Assembly (NCBI RefSeq): GCF_965219595.1
Contig: NZ_OZ244781.1
Location: 2,232,001 to 2,296,000, forward strand
From: Poriferisodalis sp022821985
GTDB taxonomy: Bacteria > Actinomycetota > Acidimicrobiia > Acidimicrobiales > Poriferisodalaceae
Direction of reading: 5' to 3'
Length of the DNA: 64,000 bases
Below, piece after piece: positions 17,790-25,508 of this stretch. The notes below the pieces were generated by a model that saw only the letters and a program-made list of their open reading frames with translations, searched no databases and was not told where the DNA came from. The position numbers and the translations under genes were made by a program. Position 1 is the stretch's first letter. Every line of letters begins with the position of its first letter.

Positions 17790-17936
17790 TAGCGTCGTAC
17801 TTTCAGGACAGTTTCGGTCGGACCAGGGCTCTGCGCCATGTTCTTGTGGGTCGGGTCCTTGCGGCTCGGCCGCAAGGGCTGGTACCGCAGGCACAGCCCC
17901 GAGGTCGGCTGGGGCGACGCGGACAGGGAGGTTGCG
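17790..17936 (+). promoter_or_regulatory. rimP-nusA-infB promoter and leader hairpin
   Basis: The 248-base gap after ispG contains TAGCGT at 17790-17795, the likely -10 of the rimP-nusA-infB transcript. In its leader, CCTTGCGGC at 17857-17865 pairs perfectly with GCCGCAAGG at 17869-17877 around a TCG loop. No T tract follows, so it is a structural element rather than an intrinsic terminator. A role in NusA feedback or in controlling rimP is inferred. AGGGAGG before ATG 17937 is the ribosome site. Confidence 0.45.
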
Positions 17937-18512
17937 ATGACTGACACCGCTGCGGCCTCGCGCGCCCCGGTGCACACCTCATCTGCCGTCGACCCTTCGC
18001 AGCTCACCGCACTCGCCGAGCCGATCGCCGCCGAGACCGGCTGTGCCCTCTACGACGTTCAATGGCGAGGCGGCACGCTCGTGGTGCTGGCCACGGCATC
18101 GGAGGGCGGCGCTATCGGCGTTGAAGCGCTGACCAAGCTCAGCCGCAGGCTGTCCGCCGCACTCGATGCCGCTGACCTGATCGACGGCCGCTACGTGCTC
18201 GAAGTGTCCAGCCCCGGGCTCGAGCGCAGCCTGCGGCGTCCAGAGCACTTTGCAGGTGCGATCGGCGAGCGAGCAGTCATTCGCACGAGCGGACCGCTGC
18301 GCCGGCGCATCGTCGGCGAGATCTTGGAAGCCGACCGATCCGCGGTTTCGATCCGCATCGAGGAGATTTCCGGCAATGCCGCCGCGGAGCAACAGATCCA
18401 GCCGGGAGCTGGTCAGACGCTGTCGGTGCCGTTCAGTGACATCGCCAAAGCCCGCACGACATTCGAATGGGGCTCACCGCCGAACAAGGGCCGAGGAAGG
18501 CAGGGACGATGA
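17937..18512 (+). CDS. rimP: Ribosome maturation factor RimP
   Basis: Assists 30S subunit assembly. The 191 residues contain the family core LAEPIAAETGCALYDVQWRG, GVEALTKLSRRLSAALD and the signature YVLEVSSPGLERSLRRPEHF, then the C-terminal SH3-like domain ending PFSDIAKARTTFEW and a basic tail. ATG 17937 is preferred over an in-frame upstream ATG because of the AGGGAGG site. It overlaps nusA as ATGA. Confidence 0.95.
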   Translation: MTDTAAASRAPVHTSSAVDPSQLTALAEPIAAETGCALYDVQWRGGTLVVLATASEGGAIGVEALTKLSRRLSAALDAADLIDGRYVLEVSSPGLERSLRRPEHFAGAIGERAVIRTSGPLRRRIVGEILEADRSAVSIRIEEISGNAAAEQQIQPGAGQTLSVPFSDIAKARTTFEWGSPPNKGRGRQGR

Positions 18513-19768
18513 ACAGCCCGGAGATCATGGAAGCGCTCCAAGCACTCGCTGCCGAGAAGGGCATGACCACCGAGGTCTTGCTCGAGGCGGTCGCGAACGG
18601 TCTCGAATCGGCCTACAAGCGCCGCGAGGGTGCCGCCGAGCAGGCCTACGTCATCATCGACGAGTCGTTCAACATCACGGTGTACGCCCAAGAAGTCGAT
18701 GAACTGGGCAACGTTGTGCGCGAATGGGATGACACGCCCCACGACTTGGGCAGGATCGTGGCCCAGACCGTTCGGCAGGTCCTGAACCAGCGCATCCGCG
18801 AAGTCGAACGCGACATGAAGTACGACGAATACGCGGGGCGCGAGGGCGACATCGTCACCGGCATCATCCAGCAGAACGATGCCCGTTACACGTTGCTCGA
18901 TTTGGGACGTGTGGAGGCGCTGCTGCCCCAGTCCGAGCAGGTTCCCTACGAGCGGCCAGAGCCCAACAGCCGCCTCAAGGCGTACATCGTGGAGGTGCGC
19001 AAGACCGCCAAGGGTCCGCAGATCGTCGTGTCGCGCACGCATCCAGGACTGATCCGCGAGCTGTTCAAGCTGGAAGTCCCCGAGATCTCCGATGGCGTCG
19101 TCGAATTGAAGGCCTGTGCGCGCGAGCCCGGCCACCGCACCAAGATCGCCGTCTGGTCGAATGACCCCAACATTGATCCAGTCGGTGCGTGCGTGGGTGC
19201 CCGCGGCAGCCGGGTGCGTCAGGTCGTGAACGAGCTGCGAGGCGAGAAGATCGACATCGTCCCGTTCTCCGACGACCTCCATGACTTCGTGGCGAAGGCG
19301 CTGTCCCCGGCCCGGGTGCGGGAAGTTCGCTTTCATTCCGAAGAGGGTGTTGCCGAGGTGGTCGTACCCGATCACCAGCTGTCGCTGGCGATCGGCCGCG
19401 AGGGTCAGAACGCGCGCTTGGCGGCCCGGCTGACCGGCTGGCGCATTGACATCAAGAGCGAGACCCAGATTGCCGAGGAGGAAGCCGGCTACTCGGGAGA
19501 GGAGTGGGCAGAGGGGGAATGGGTCACGAACCCTGATACCGGCGAGCAGACCTGGGTTCCCGCCGACGGCAGCGAAGCCATCACGGCGGGCCAGTGGTCC
19601 GAAGCCGTCACCGAGCATCAGGACGGCGACGAAGCAGGCGACGCTGCGCAGACCAGTGAGACTGTGCAGACCAGCAACGCTGTGCCGGCCGACGATGCTG
19701 TGGCCGAGGCCCCTGCAGAGGCTCACACCGACCCCAGTACGCTTCCATCGGACTCGACGGCGCCTTGA
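18509..19768 (+). CDS. nusA: Transcription termination/antitermination factor NusA
   Basis: Binds RNA polymerase and RNA hairpins, controlling pausing, termination and antitermination. 419 residues: N-terminal RNAP-binding domain (MEALQALAAEKGMTTEVLLE), S1 domain (REGDIVTGIIQQNDARYTLL), KH1 (DPVGACVGARGSRVRQVVNE) and KH2 (LSLAIGREGQNARLAARLTG). The last 85 residues are acidic low complexity, rich in Glu, Thr and Ala. The ylxR gene that normally sits between nusA and infB is missing. Confidence 0.97.
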   Translation: MNSPEIMEALQALAAEKGMTTEVLLEAVANGLESAYKRREGAAEQAYVIIDESFNITVYAQEVDELGNVVREWDDTPHDLGRIVAQTVRQVLNQRIREVERDMKYDEYAGREGDIVTGIIQQNDARYTLLDLGRVEALLPQSEQVPYERPEPNSRLKAYIVEVRKTAKGPQIVVSRTHPGLIRELFKLEVPEISDGVVELKACAREPGHRTKIAVWSNDPNIDPVGACVGARGSRVRQVVNELRGEKIDIVPFSDDLHDFVAKALSPARVREVRFHSEEGVAEVVVPDHQLSLAIGREGQNARLAARLTGWRIDIKSETQIAEEEAGYSGEEWAEGEWVTNPDTGEQTWVPADGSEAITAGQWSEAVTEHQDGDEAGDAAQTSETVQTSNAVPADDAVAEAPAEAHTDPSTLPSDSTAP

Positions 19769-19867
19769 GGCCGATGGCCCGTCTCGTCGCGTCCCCGTTT
19801 CGTTCCCTGAGCCCCGCCGGGCGCCCCGTCAACTCTCGACAGATCTTCCGACAGAAAGACCGACCGC

Positions 19868-22756
19868 TTGCCGAAGAAAGTCCGCGTTCACGAGCTCTCC
19901 AAAGAGCTGGGCATGACGCTCACCGAGGTGCTCGACGTATGCGAGTCGTTGGGCATCGGTGTGAAGACGCACTCGTCCAGCATGGAGGACGCTCAGGCTG
20001 ACCGCGTCCGGCGCAAGGCCGCGCGTGAAGGACTGATTCGTGACGAGCCGCCGCCTGAGGCACGCAAGGCTCGGAAATCGCCGGCGAAGGCTGCCGCCGC
20101 GACCTCGCGCGCAACCCCACGTGACGACTCGGCGGAGGCACAGCAGTCGCCGCCGGCAACCCGCCCTGCTCGCAAGGCTCCGGCTGAGTCGAGGCCGGCT
20201 GCGCAAACTGCACCGGCCTCCGAGGCCGCGCCACCGGCACCCGCGGCCGCGCCAGCCGCAGAAGCATCCCCCCAGACAGAAGCTCAACCTGCTGCTGCGG
20301 CCGAGTCGGCTCCGCCGAAGGCACCGAGCGCTCCGCCCGACATGCCGCCGTCTGGCACCCCGCCGCCGCCGAGCACGCTGCCGTCTGCGGGTGCCCCGCC
20401 ACCGGTACCGCCACCACGGCGGCTGGTCACCTCAAGCGGCCAAGAATCCGCGCGGCCGATTCTGCCTCCATCCGGGCGTCCGGCAGCGCGCGCGGAGGAA
20501 CCAACCGCGCCGTCGAGGCCGGCGCCGGACGAAGCGGCCGGCTCTGCACTGCCGCCGCCTCCTTCTCGTCTGCCGGTGCCGCCGAAGTCTGCCGACGGCC
20601 GGCCGATCCCGCCCCCGCCCGCAGCACCTCGTTCGGGATCTGGCAAGCCGATTCCACCGCCGCCGGGTCCTCCCCGCACATCAGCACGCAGCGGGGCCCC
20701 ATACCGCTCCGGTCCCCCCGGCGGGTTCCGGCGTCCCGCGGGCGGCGGTGACCGTCCGCACGGAGGCGGGCCAGGCGGCGGGCGCGCTCACGCTGGGGCG
20801 CCGCCGCCCCCCGGAGGCCGTCCGGGCGGACCCCCCGGCGGTGCTCGTCCGGGAGGTCCGCGGGGAGCACCGCGAGGCGGTCCACGAGGCCGGCCTCGCC
20901 GCCGCCGTCGTCGCCAGCGCGAGGAACTGCAGCCTCAGCAGCTCACCGCCTACACGCCGGTAGATGCGCCCGTTCCCGAAGGTGAGATCGTCATCGAACG
21001 CGGATCGACGGCTCAAGAAGTGGCCGCCCGCCTGAATCGCTCGGCCGCCGACATCGTGCGATTCCTGCTGCAGCAGGGCGAGATGGTGACGGCCACCCAG
21101 TCGCTCAGCGATGACATGATCGAGCTCTTCGCTGCCGAGCTCGGCGCCGAAGTGCGCATCACCGAACCCGGCGCGGAGCAGGAAGAGGAGCTGCTGCGGG
21201 CACTCGAAGTCGACCTCGTTGACGAGGGCGCTCAGATCCGGCCGCCCGTGGTGACGGTCATGGGCCACGTCGACCACGGCAAGACGCTGCTGCTGGATCG
21301 CATCCGTTCCTCGAACGTCGTCGAGGGCGAGGCGGGCGGCATCACGCAGCACATCGGTGCGTACCAGACCACGCGCAGCGATCACCGGATCACGTTCATC
21401 GACACGCCCGGCCATGAGGCCTTCACGGCGATGCGCGCCAGGGGAGCGCAGGCCACCGATGTCGTCGTGCTGGTGGTGGCCGCCGATGACGGCGTCATGC
21501 CGCAGACGGCCGAAGCCATTGACCACGCGCAGGCGGCCGACGTGCCGATCATTGTGGCCATCAACAAGATGGACCGGCCCGGTGCTGACGCCGATCGGGT
21601 GCGAGCCCAGCTCGCCGAGCGGGGCCTGGTACCCGAGTCGTACGGCGGCGAGGTGATCACCGTGCCCATGTCGGCGATGACGGGTGAGGGCATCGACGAG
21701 CTGCTGGATCAGATCCTGCTCGTCGCCGAGCTCGAGGAGCTCACGGCCCCCGCGTCAGGGCGTGCGGTGGGCATCGTGCTCGAGGCCCATCTCGACCGCG
21801 GCCGCGGCCCGGTTGCGACGGTGCTGGTGCAGCGCGGCACGCTGCGCATCGGCGAGCCGATGGTCGCCGGCGCCGCGTGGGGCCGCGTGCGTGCCATGAC
21901 TGATGATCGCGGCGCCCCGCTCAGCGAGGCGGGTCCGTCCATGCCCGTGGAAGTGCTCGGTCTCGGCGAGGTGGCGCGCTCGGGCGACCTGTTCGTCGTG
22001 GCACCCGACGAGAAGACTGCGGGCAAGGTGGCGGAGACCCGCGAGCACTGGCAGCGCCAGGCCAGCCTGGCCGGCACCGCCGGCGGAAGCGGAGGTGGAG
22101 CCCGTCTGGAGGACATCTTCAAGCAGGTGCAGGCCGGCGAGACGGCCACCCTCAACCTGGTGCTCAAGGCGGATGTCCACGGCTCGCTCGAGGCAGTCAC
22201 CGACAGCCTGCGCAAGCTCGAGCGCGAAGACGTCAAGCTGTCCTTTGTGAGCCGCGGTGTCGGCGGCATCAACGAGAACGACGTGCAGCTTGCAGCCGCA
22301 TCGGAAGCCACGATCATCGGCTTCAACGTGCGTCCCGACCGCAACGCCCGCCAGACGGCCGAGACCGAGGACGTCGAAGTCCGGCTCTACGAGATCATCT
22401 ACGACCTCATTTCCGATGTGCAGAACGCCATGGTCGGCTTGCTCGAGCCGGAATTCGAGGAGATCGTGGTGGGCGAGGCACAGGTGCGTCAGGTCTTTCG
22501 CATCTCGGGCGTGGGACCTGTGGCCGGCTGCGTCGTGGAGCACGGCAACGTGCGCAGCGGCGCCAAGGTCAGGTTCCTGCGTGACGGCACGATCATCTGG
22601 AAGGGCGCGGTTTCCTCGCTGCGGCACTTCCAGGACGACGTCGCTGAGGTGTCCGCGGGCATGGAGTGCGGTATCGGTCTCTCTGACTTCTCTGATCTGA
22701 AAGAGGGCGATGTGATCGAGACGTACACCGAGCGCGAGATCGCCCGCGTCGCCTGA
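19868..22756 (+). CDS. infB: Translation initiation factor IF-2
   Basis: GTPase that brings formyl-Met-tRNA to the 30S subunit and promotes subunit joining. 962 residues. TTG start at 19868 leads PKKVRVHELSKELGMTLTEV (IF2_N). Residues about 55-350 are Pro/Ala then Gly/Arg-rich low complexity. A second IF2_N domain follows, then the G domain with GHVDHGKT at 466-473, DTPGHEAF and NKMD, and domains II-IV ending DVIETYTEREIARVA. The TTG start is favoured by the conserved first residues. rbfA follows in 16 bases. Confidence 0.97.
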   Translation: MPKKVRVHELSKELGMTLTEVLDVCESLGIGVKTHSSSMEDAQADRVRRKAAREGLIRDEPPPEARKARKSPAKAAAATSRATPRDDSAEAQQSPPATRPARKAPAESRPAAQTAPASEAAPPAPAAAPAAEASPQTEAQPAAAAESAPPKAPSAPPDMPPSGTPPPPSTLPSAGAPPPVPPPRRLVTSSGQESARPILPPSGRPAARAEEPTAPSRPAPDEAAGSALPPPPSRLPVPPKSADGRPIPPPPAAPRSGSGKPIPPPPGPPRTSARSGAPYRSGPPGGFRRPAGGGDRPHGGGPGGGRAHAGAPPPPGGRPGGPPGGARPGGPRGAPRGGPRGRPRRRRRRQREELQPQQLTAYTPVDAPVPEGEIVIERGSTAQEVAARLNRSAADIVRFLLQQGEMVTATQSLSDDMIELFAAELGAEVRITEPGAEQEEELLRALEVDLVDEGAQIRPPVVTVMGHVDHGKTLLLDRIRSSNVVEGEAGGITQHIGAYQTTRSDHRITFIDTPGHEAFTAMRARGAQATDVVVLVVAADDGVMPQTAEAIDHAQAADVPIIVAINKMDRPGADADRVRAQLAERGLVPESYGGEVITVPMSAMTGEGIDELLDQILLVAELEELTAPASGRAVGIVLEAHLDRGRGPVATVLVQRGTLRIGEPMVAGAAWGRVRAMTDDRGAPLSEAGPSMPVEVLGLGEVARSGDLFVVAPDEKTAGKVAETREHWQRQASLAGTAGGSGGGARLEDIFKQVQAGETATLNLVLKADVHGSLEAVTDSLRKLEREDVKLSFVSRGVGGINENDVQLAAASEATIIGFNVRPDRNARQTAETEDVEVRLYEIIYDLISDVQNAMVGLLEPEFEEIVVGEAQVRQVFRISGVGPVAGCVVEHGNVRSGAKVRFLRDGTIIWKGAVSSLRHFQDDVAEVSAGMECGIGLSDFSDLKEGDVIETYTEREIARVA

Positions 22757-22771
22757 CGGCGCACCCGCCCG

Positions 22772-23167
22772 ATGGCCAGTCGCTCCCGCCGTCGGCGGCG
22801 CACGATGCCGACTGCGCACGGATACGAGCGGACCGATCGGGTTGCCCAGCTCGTGCGCGGCATTGTGGCATCGGAGATGGAACGGCTCGACGAGTCGTTC
22901 GAGGGCATCGTGATCGCCGGTGTGGATGTCGATCGTGAGCTGAGCGTCGCCGTCGTGCACTACGACGTGCGCGACGACGATGCTGCAGACAGGGCCGCTG
23001 CGGCGTTCGATGAGCACCATCACCGTCTCCAGAGGGCTCTGGGTGCGAGCACCAGCCTGCGACGCACTCCTACGCTTCGCTTCCGCCGTGACCGGGGCGC
23101 TGTTGCTGCCGAGCGGATTGAAGACCTGCTGGCCGATCTGTCCGACCTGCGCGACGAGGAATCCTGA
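22772..23167 (+). CDS. rbfA: Ribosome-binding factor A
   Basis: Cold-shock ribosome assembly factor acting on the 16S 5' end. 131 residues: an Arg-rich start (MASRSRRRRRTMPTAHG), then the KH-like fold with RVAQLVRGIVASEMERLDE, VIAGVDVDRELSVAVVHYDV and TLRFRRDRGAVAAERIEDLL. ATG 22772, with the second in-frame ATG 33 bases later as an alternative. truB begins 6 bases after. The DHH phosphoesterase gene common between rbfA and truB in actinobacteria is not present. Confidence 0.92.
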   Translation: MASRSRRRRRTMPTAHGYERTDRVAQLVRGIVASEMERLDESFEGIVIAGVDVDRELSVAVVHYDVRDDDAADRAAAAFDEHHHRLQRALGASTSLRRTPTLRFRRDRGAVAAERIEDLLADLSDLRDEES

Positions 23168-23172
23168 ACGGC

Positions 23173-24036
23173 ATGGCGCGACGCCGTCCGGCCACCGTTC
23201 ATGGCAGCGTCATCGTCGACAAGCCGCCGGGACCCACCTCGCACGACGTAGTGGCCCTGCTGCGCCGCCGATTCGGCGAGCGGCGCATCGGCCACGCCGG
23301 CACGCTCGACCCGACCGCAACGGGCGTCTTGGTGGTCGGCATCGGCAGTGCCACGCGCCTGCTGCGATTCGCCACCGCAGGCCGCAAGAGCTATGAGTGC
23401 GAGATCGTGTTCGGGGTCGAGACCAGCACGCTCGATGCTGCCGGCGCGATCGTCGCGACCTGGTGCATGGATCTCGAATCGGCGGAGGTTGCCGACGCGG
23501 CTTCGGGTTTCGTCGGCACGATCTCCCAGCTGCCGCCGATGGTGTCTGCCGTCCGTGTCGGCGGTCGCCGCCTGCACGAGATCGCCCGGTCGGGTGAAGC
23601 TGCAGCACGCGTACCGCGCCAGGTCGAGGTCTACCGATTCGATGTGGAGCCCACCGACGATCCGCTGGTGTACCGGGCGTCGGTCGACTGTTCCGCCGGC
23701 ACCTACGTCCGCACGCTCGGCGCCGACCTGGGGAGTGCGCTGGGCGGCGGGGCTCACATTCGAGCGCTCCGGCGGACGCGCAGCGGCTCGTTCTCGCTGG
23801 CCGAGGCCGAGCTCCCCGAACAGGCGGCGCTGCGACCGCCCGGCGAGCTGGTTCGTGACCTGCTCCAGATCCGTCTGTCCGACTATGACGCCGCCAACGC
23901 TCGCCAAGGCGCTCATCTGGCCGCTGATCGCTACGAAGGCTCAGGTCCGTGGACGCTCGTCGATCCCGACGGTCGGCTCGTCGCGGTACACGAGCGCGCT
24001 GACGGCCGCCTGCGGGCGACGGTCCTGCCGTCGTAG
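23173..24036 (+). CDS. truB: tRNA pseudouridine(55) synthase TruB
   Basis: Converts U55 of the T loop of all tRNAs to pseudouridine. The 287 residues contain VDKPPGPTSHDVV, the catalytic motif GHAGTLDPTATGVLVVGIG (with the essential Asp in TLDP), the SQLPPMVSAVRVGGRRLHEIAR segment, CSAGTYVRTLGADLG and a C-terminal PUA-like part with LVDPDGRLVAVHE. Nothing unusual except a short Arg-rich start. Confidence 0.97.
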   Translation: MARRRPATVHGSVIVDKPPGPTSHDVVALLRRRFGERRIGHAGTLDPTATGVLVVGIGSATRLLRFATAGRKSYECEIVFGVETSTLDAAGAIVATWCMDLESAEVADAASGFVGTISQLPPMVSAVRVGGRRLHEIARSGEAAARVPRQVEVYRFDVEPTDDPLVYRASVDCSAGTYVRTLGADLGSALGGGAHIRALRRTRSGSFSLAEAELPEQAALRPPGELVRDLLQIRLSDYDAANARQGAHLAADRYEGSGPWTLVDPDGRLVAVHERADGRLRATVLPS

Positions 24037-24060
24037 AGCGTGCGCGGACCGGCCTCTGAG

Positions 24061-24066
24061 TAGCGT
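24061..24066 (+). promoter_or_regulatory. Leaderless promoter -10 of ribF (TAGCGT)
   Basis: TAGCGT is separated by 7 bases from the ATG of ribF. It supports that start and an independent transcript for ribF, although truB ends only 37 bases upstream. Confidence 0.55.
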
Positions 24067-24073
24067 TGCGCGC

Positions 24074-25018
24074 ATGGAGGTCATCCGCGACTTGGACTGG
24101 TGCCCGGTGCTCGAGCACGGCAGCGTCGTGACCGTGGGGGAGTACGACGGCGTCCACCGTGGACACCGGACCGTGATCTCGGAGATGCATCGCCTCGCAG
24201 CGGAACGGGGATGCGCGACGGCGGTCGTGACATTCGACCGTCATCCCGCCACGGTGGTGCGACCGGAATCCGCCCCGCTGCTGCTGTGCGACCTCGACCA
24301 CAAGCTCGAACTGCTGGCCGAGACCGGCGTCGACTTCACGCTGGTGGTCACCTTCGACGAAGCGCAGGCGGCGGTGCCTGCCGAGCAGTTCGCACAGGAG
24401 ATACTCGTCAGATGCCTGTCAGCACGGGCTGTTGTGGTCGGTGCCGACTTCCATTTCGGCAAGGGACGCCGGGGCAATATCGAGACGCTCCGCCAGGTCG
24501 GCGCCACCTACGGCTACGAAGTAGTCGGGCTCCCGCTGGTGAAGCAGATGACCGGCGACGGCGACGTGATCTCGTCCACGTCGATCCGTGAAGCGCTGGC
24601 TGCGGGTGATGTGGAGCGGGCCCACCGGCTGCTCGGGCGACCGTTCGAAGTCCGTGGCATCGTCACGCTCGGCGACCGCCGCGGCCGCCAGATCGGCGTG
24701 CCCACCGCCAACCTGCCCACCACTCCCGACCTGCAGATTCCTGCCGACGGTGTCTATGCCGCCTGGTACGTACGCCCTGATGGCGCCCAATACCCGGCGG
24801 CTGTCAACATCGGCCGCCGTCCGACGTTCTACGAGTTCGCAGAGCGCTCGCTCATCGAGGCGCACCTGATCGGCTTCCGCGGCGATCTCTACGACGAGAC
24901 GGCCAAGGTCCGCTTCGTCCGCAGGCTGCGGCCCGAGCGCCGCTTCGACGGCGTTGACGAACTGAAGGCTCAGCTTCGCCGAGACATCGAAGACGCCGCA
25001 AAGTGCCTGCACACCTGA
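24074..25018 (+). CDS. ribF: Bifunctional riboflavin kinase / FAD synthetase
   Basis: Phosphorylates riboflavin to FMN and adenylates FMN to FAD. 314 residues. The N-terminal nucleotidyltransferase domain has GEYDGVHRGH at 22-31 (the usual motif is GxFDGxHxGH, so Phe is Tyr here), TFDRHP and ISSTSIREAL; the C-terminal kinase domain begins GRPFEVRGIVTLGDRRGR and has the GVPTANL motif. ATG 24074 is set by the TAGCGT -10 just before it. The position between truB and rpsO is conserved. Confidence 0.96.
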   Translation: MEVIRDLDWCPVLEHGSVVTVGEYDGVHRGHRTVISEMHRLAAERGCATAVVTFDRHPATVVRPESAPLLLCDLDHKLELLAETGVDFTLVVTFDEAQAAVPAEQFAQEILVRCLSARAVVVGADFHFGKGRRGNIETLRQVGATYGYEVVGLPLVKQMTGDGDVISSTSIREALAAGDVERAHRLLGRPFEVRGIVTLGDRRGRQIGVPTANLPTTPDLQIPADGVYAAWYVRPDGAQYPAAVNIGRRPTFYEFAERSLIEAHLIGFRGDLYDETAKVRFVRRLRPERRFDGVDELKAQLRRDIEDAAKCLHT

Positions 25019-25040
25019 CTCGCCTGGCACTGATGCCATA

Positions 25041-25066
25041 GCTGGGGGTCTCGCCGCCTCCCCAGC
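25041..25066 (+). terminator. Stem-loop after ribF
   Basis: GCTGGGG at 25041-25047 pairs with CCCCAGC at 25060-25066 around a 12-base loop, starting 22 bases after the ribF stop. No T run follows, so it is at best a weak terminator or an RNA-stabilising stem. Confidence 0.35.
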
Positions 25067-25088
25067 GGGTGCACCGCAGTTCTGCTGG

Positions 25089-25203
25089 TAGCCTGCACGG
25101 CTGACAAGAGACAGAAGACAACGGCCGGGTTGTCCGGCCAGTTCGTCGCAGCAGGCCTCCCATCGGCCGTGCGACGGCAACACAGAGGGAATACAGCAAC
25201 GGC
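25089..25203 (+). promoter_or_regulatory. rpsO-pnp promoter and leader
   Basis: TAGCCT at 25089-25094 is the likely -10. The leader of about 100 bases contains GGCCGG 25123-25128 pairing with CCGGCC 25134-25139 across a GTTGT loop. Autoregulation of rpsO by uS15 through its leader is established in several bacteria; here it is only inferred from the position of the stem. Confidence 0.45.
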
Positions 25204-25476
25204 ATGAGTGCCAAGAGATCAAGTCCAGCGGCCTCGGTGATCGACGAACATCGCCATTCCGAGGCCGATACCGGATCGCCAGAGGTGCAGGTCGCTCAAT
25301 TGAGCGCCCGAATTGACCACCTCACCGAACACCTCCAGACCCACCACAAGGATCACCACAGCCGCCGAGGGCTGCTGAAGCTCGTCGGACGTCGGCGCAG
25401 GTTGCTCGACTACCTGAACGCCAACGACGTCGAGCGGTACCGGGCTTTGATCGCAAAGCTCGGCCTCCGGCGCTGA
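25204..25476 (+). CDS. rpsO: Ribosomal protein uS15
   Basis: Primary binder of 16S rRNA helices 20-22. 90 residues matching the family: DTGSPEVQVAQLSARIDHLTEHL, then HHKDHHSRRGLLKLVGRRRRLLDYL and the final RYRALIAKLGLRR. ATG 25204. Followed 32 bases later by pnp, the classical pair. Confidence 0.97.
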   Translation: MSAKRSSPAASVIDEHRHSEADTGSPEVQVAQLSARIDHLTEHLQTHHKDHHSRRGLLKLVGRRRRLLDYLNANDVERYRALIAKLGLRR

Positions 25477-25508
25477 CCACCGATCCCCACCCCACAACAG
25501 GAGCAGAC

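Noticed and set aside
17689..17936. Initiator tRNA or other RNA gene upstream of rimP, as in many bacteria
   Set aside because: No T-arm GGTTCGA, anticodon arm or CCA could be placed; only one hairpin is seen.
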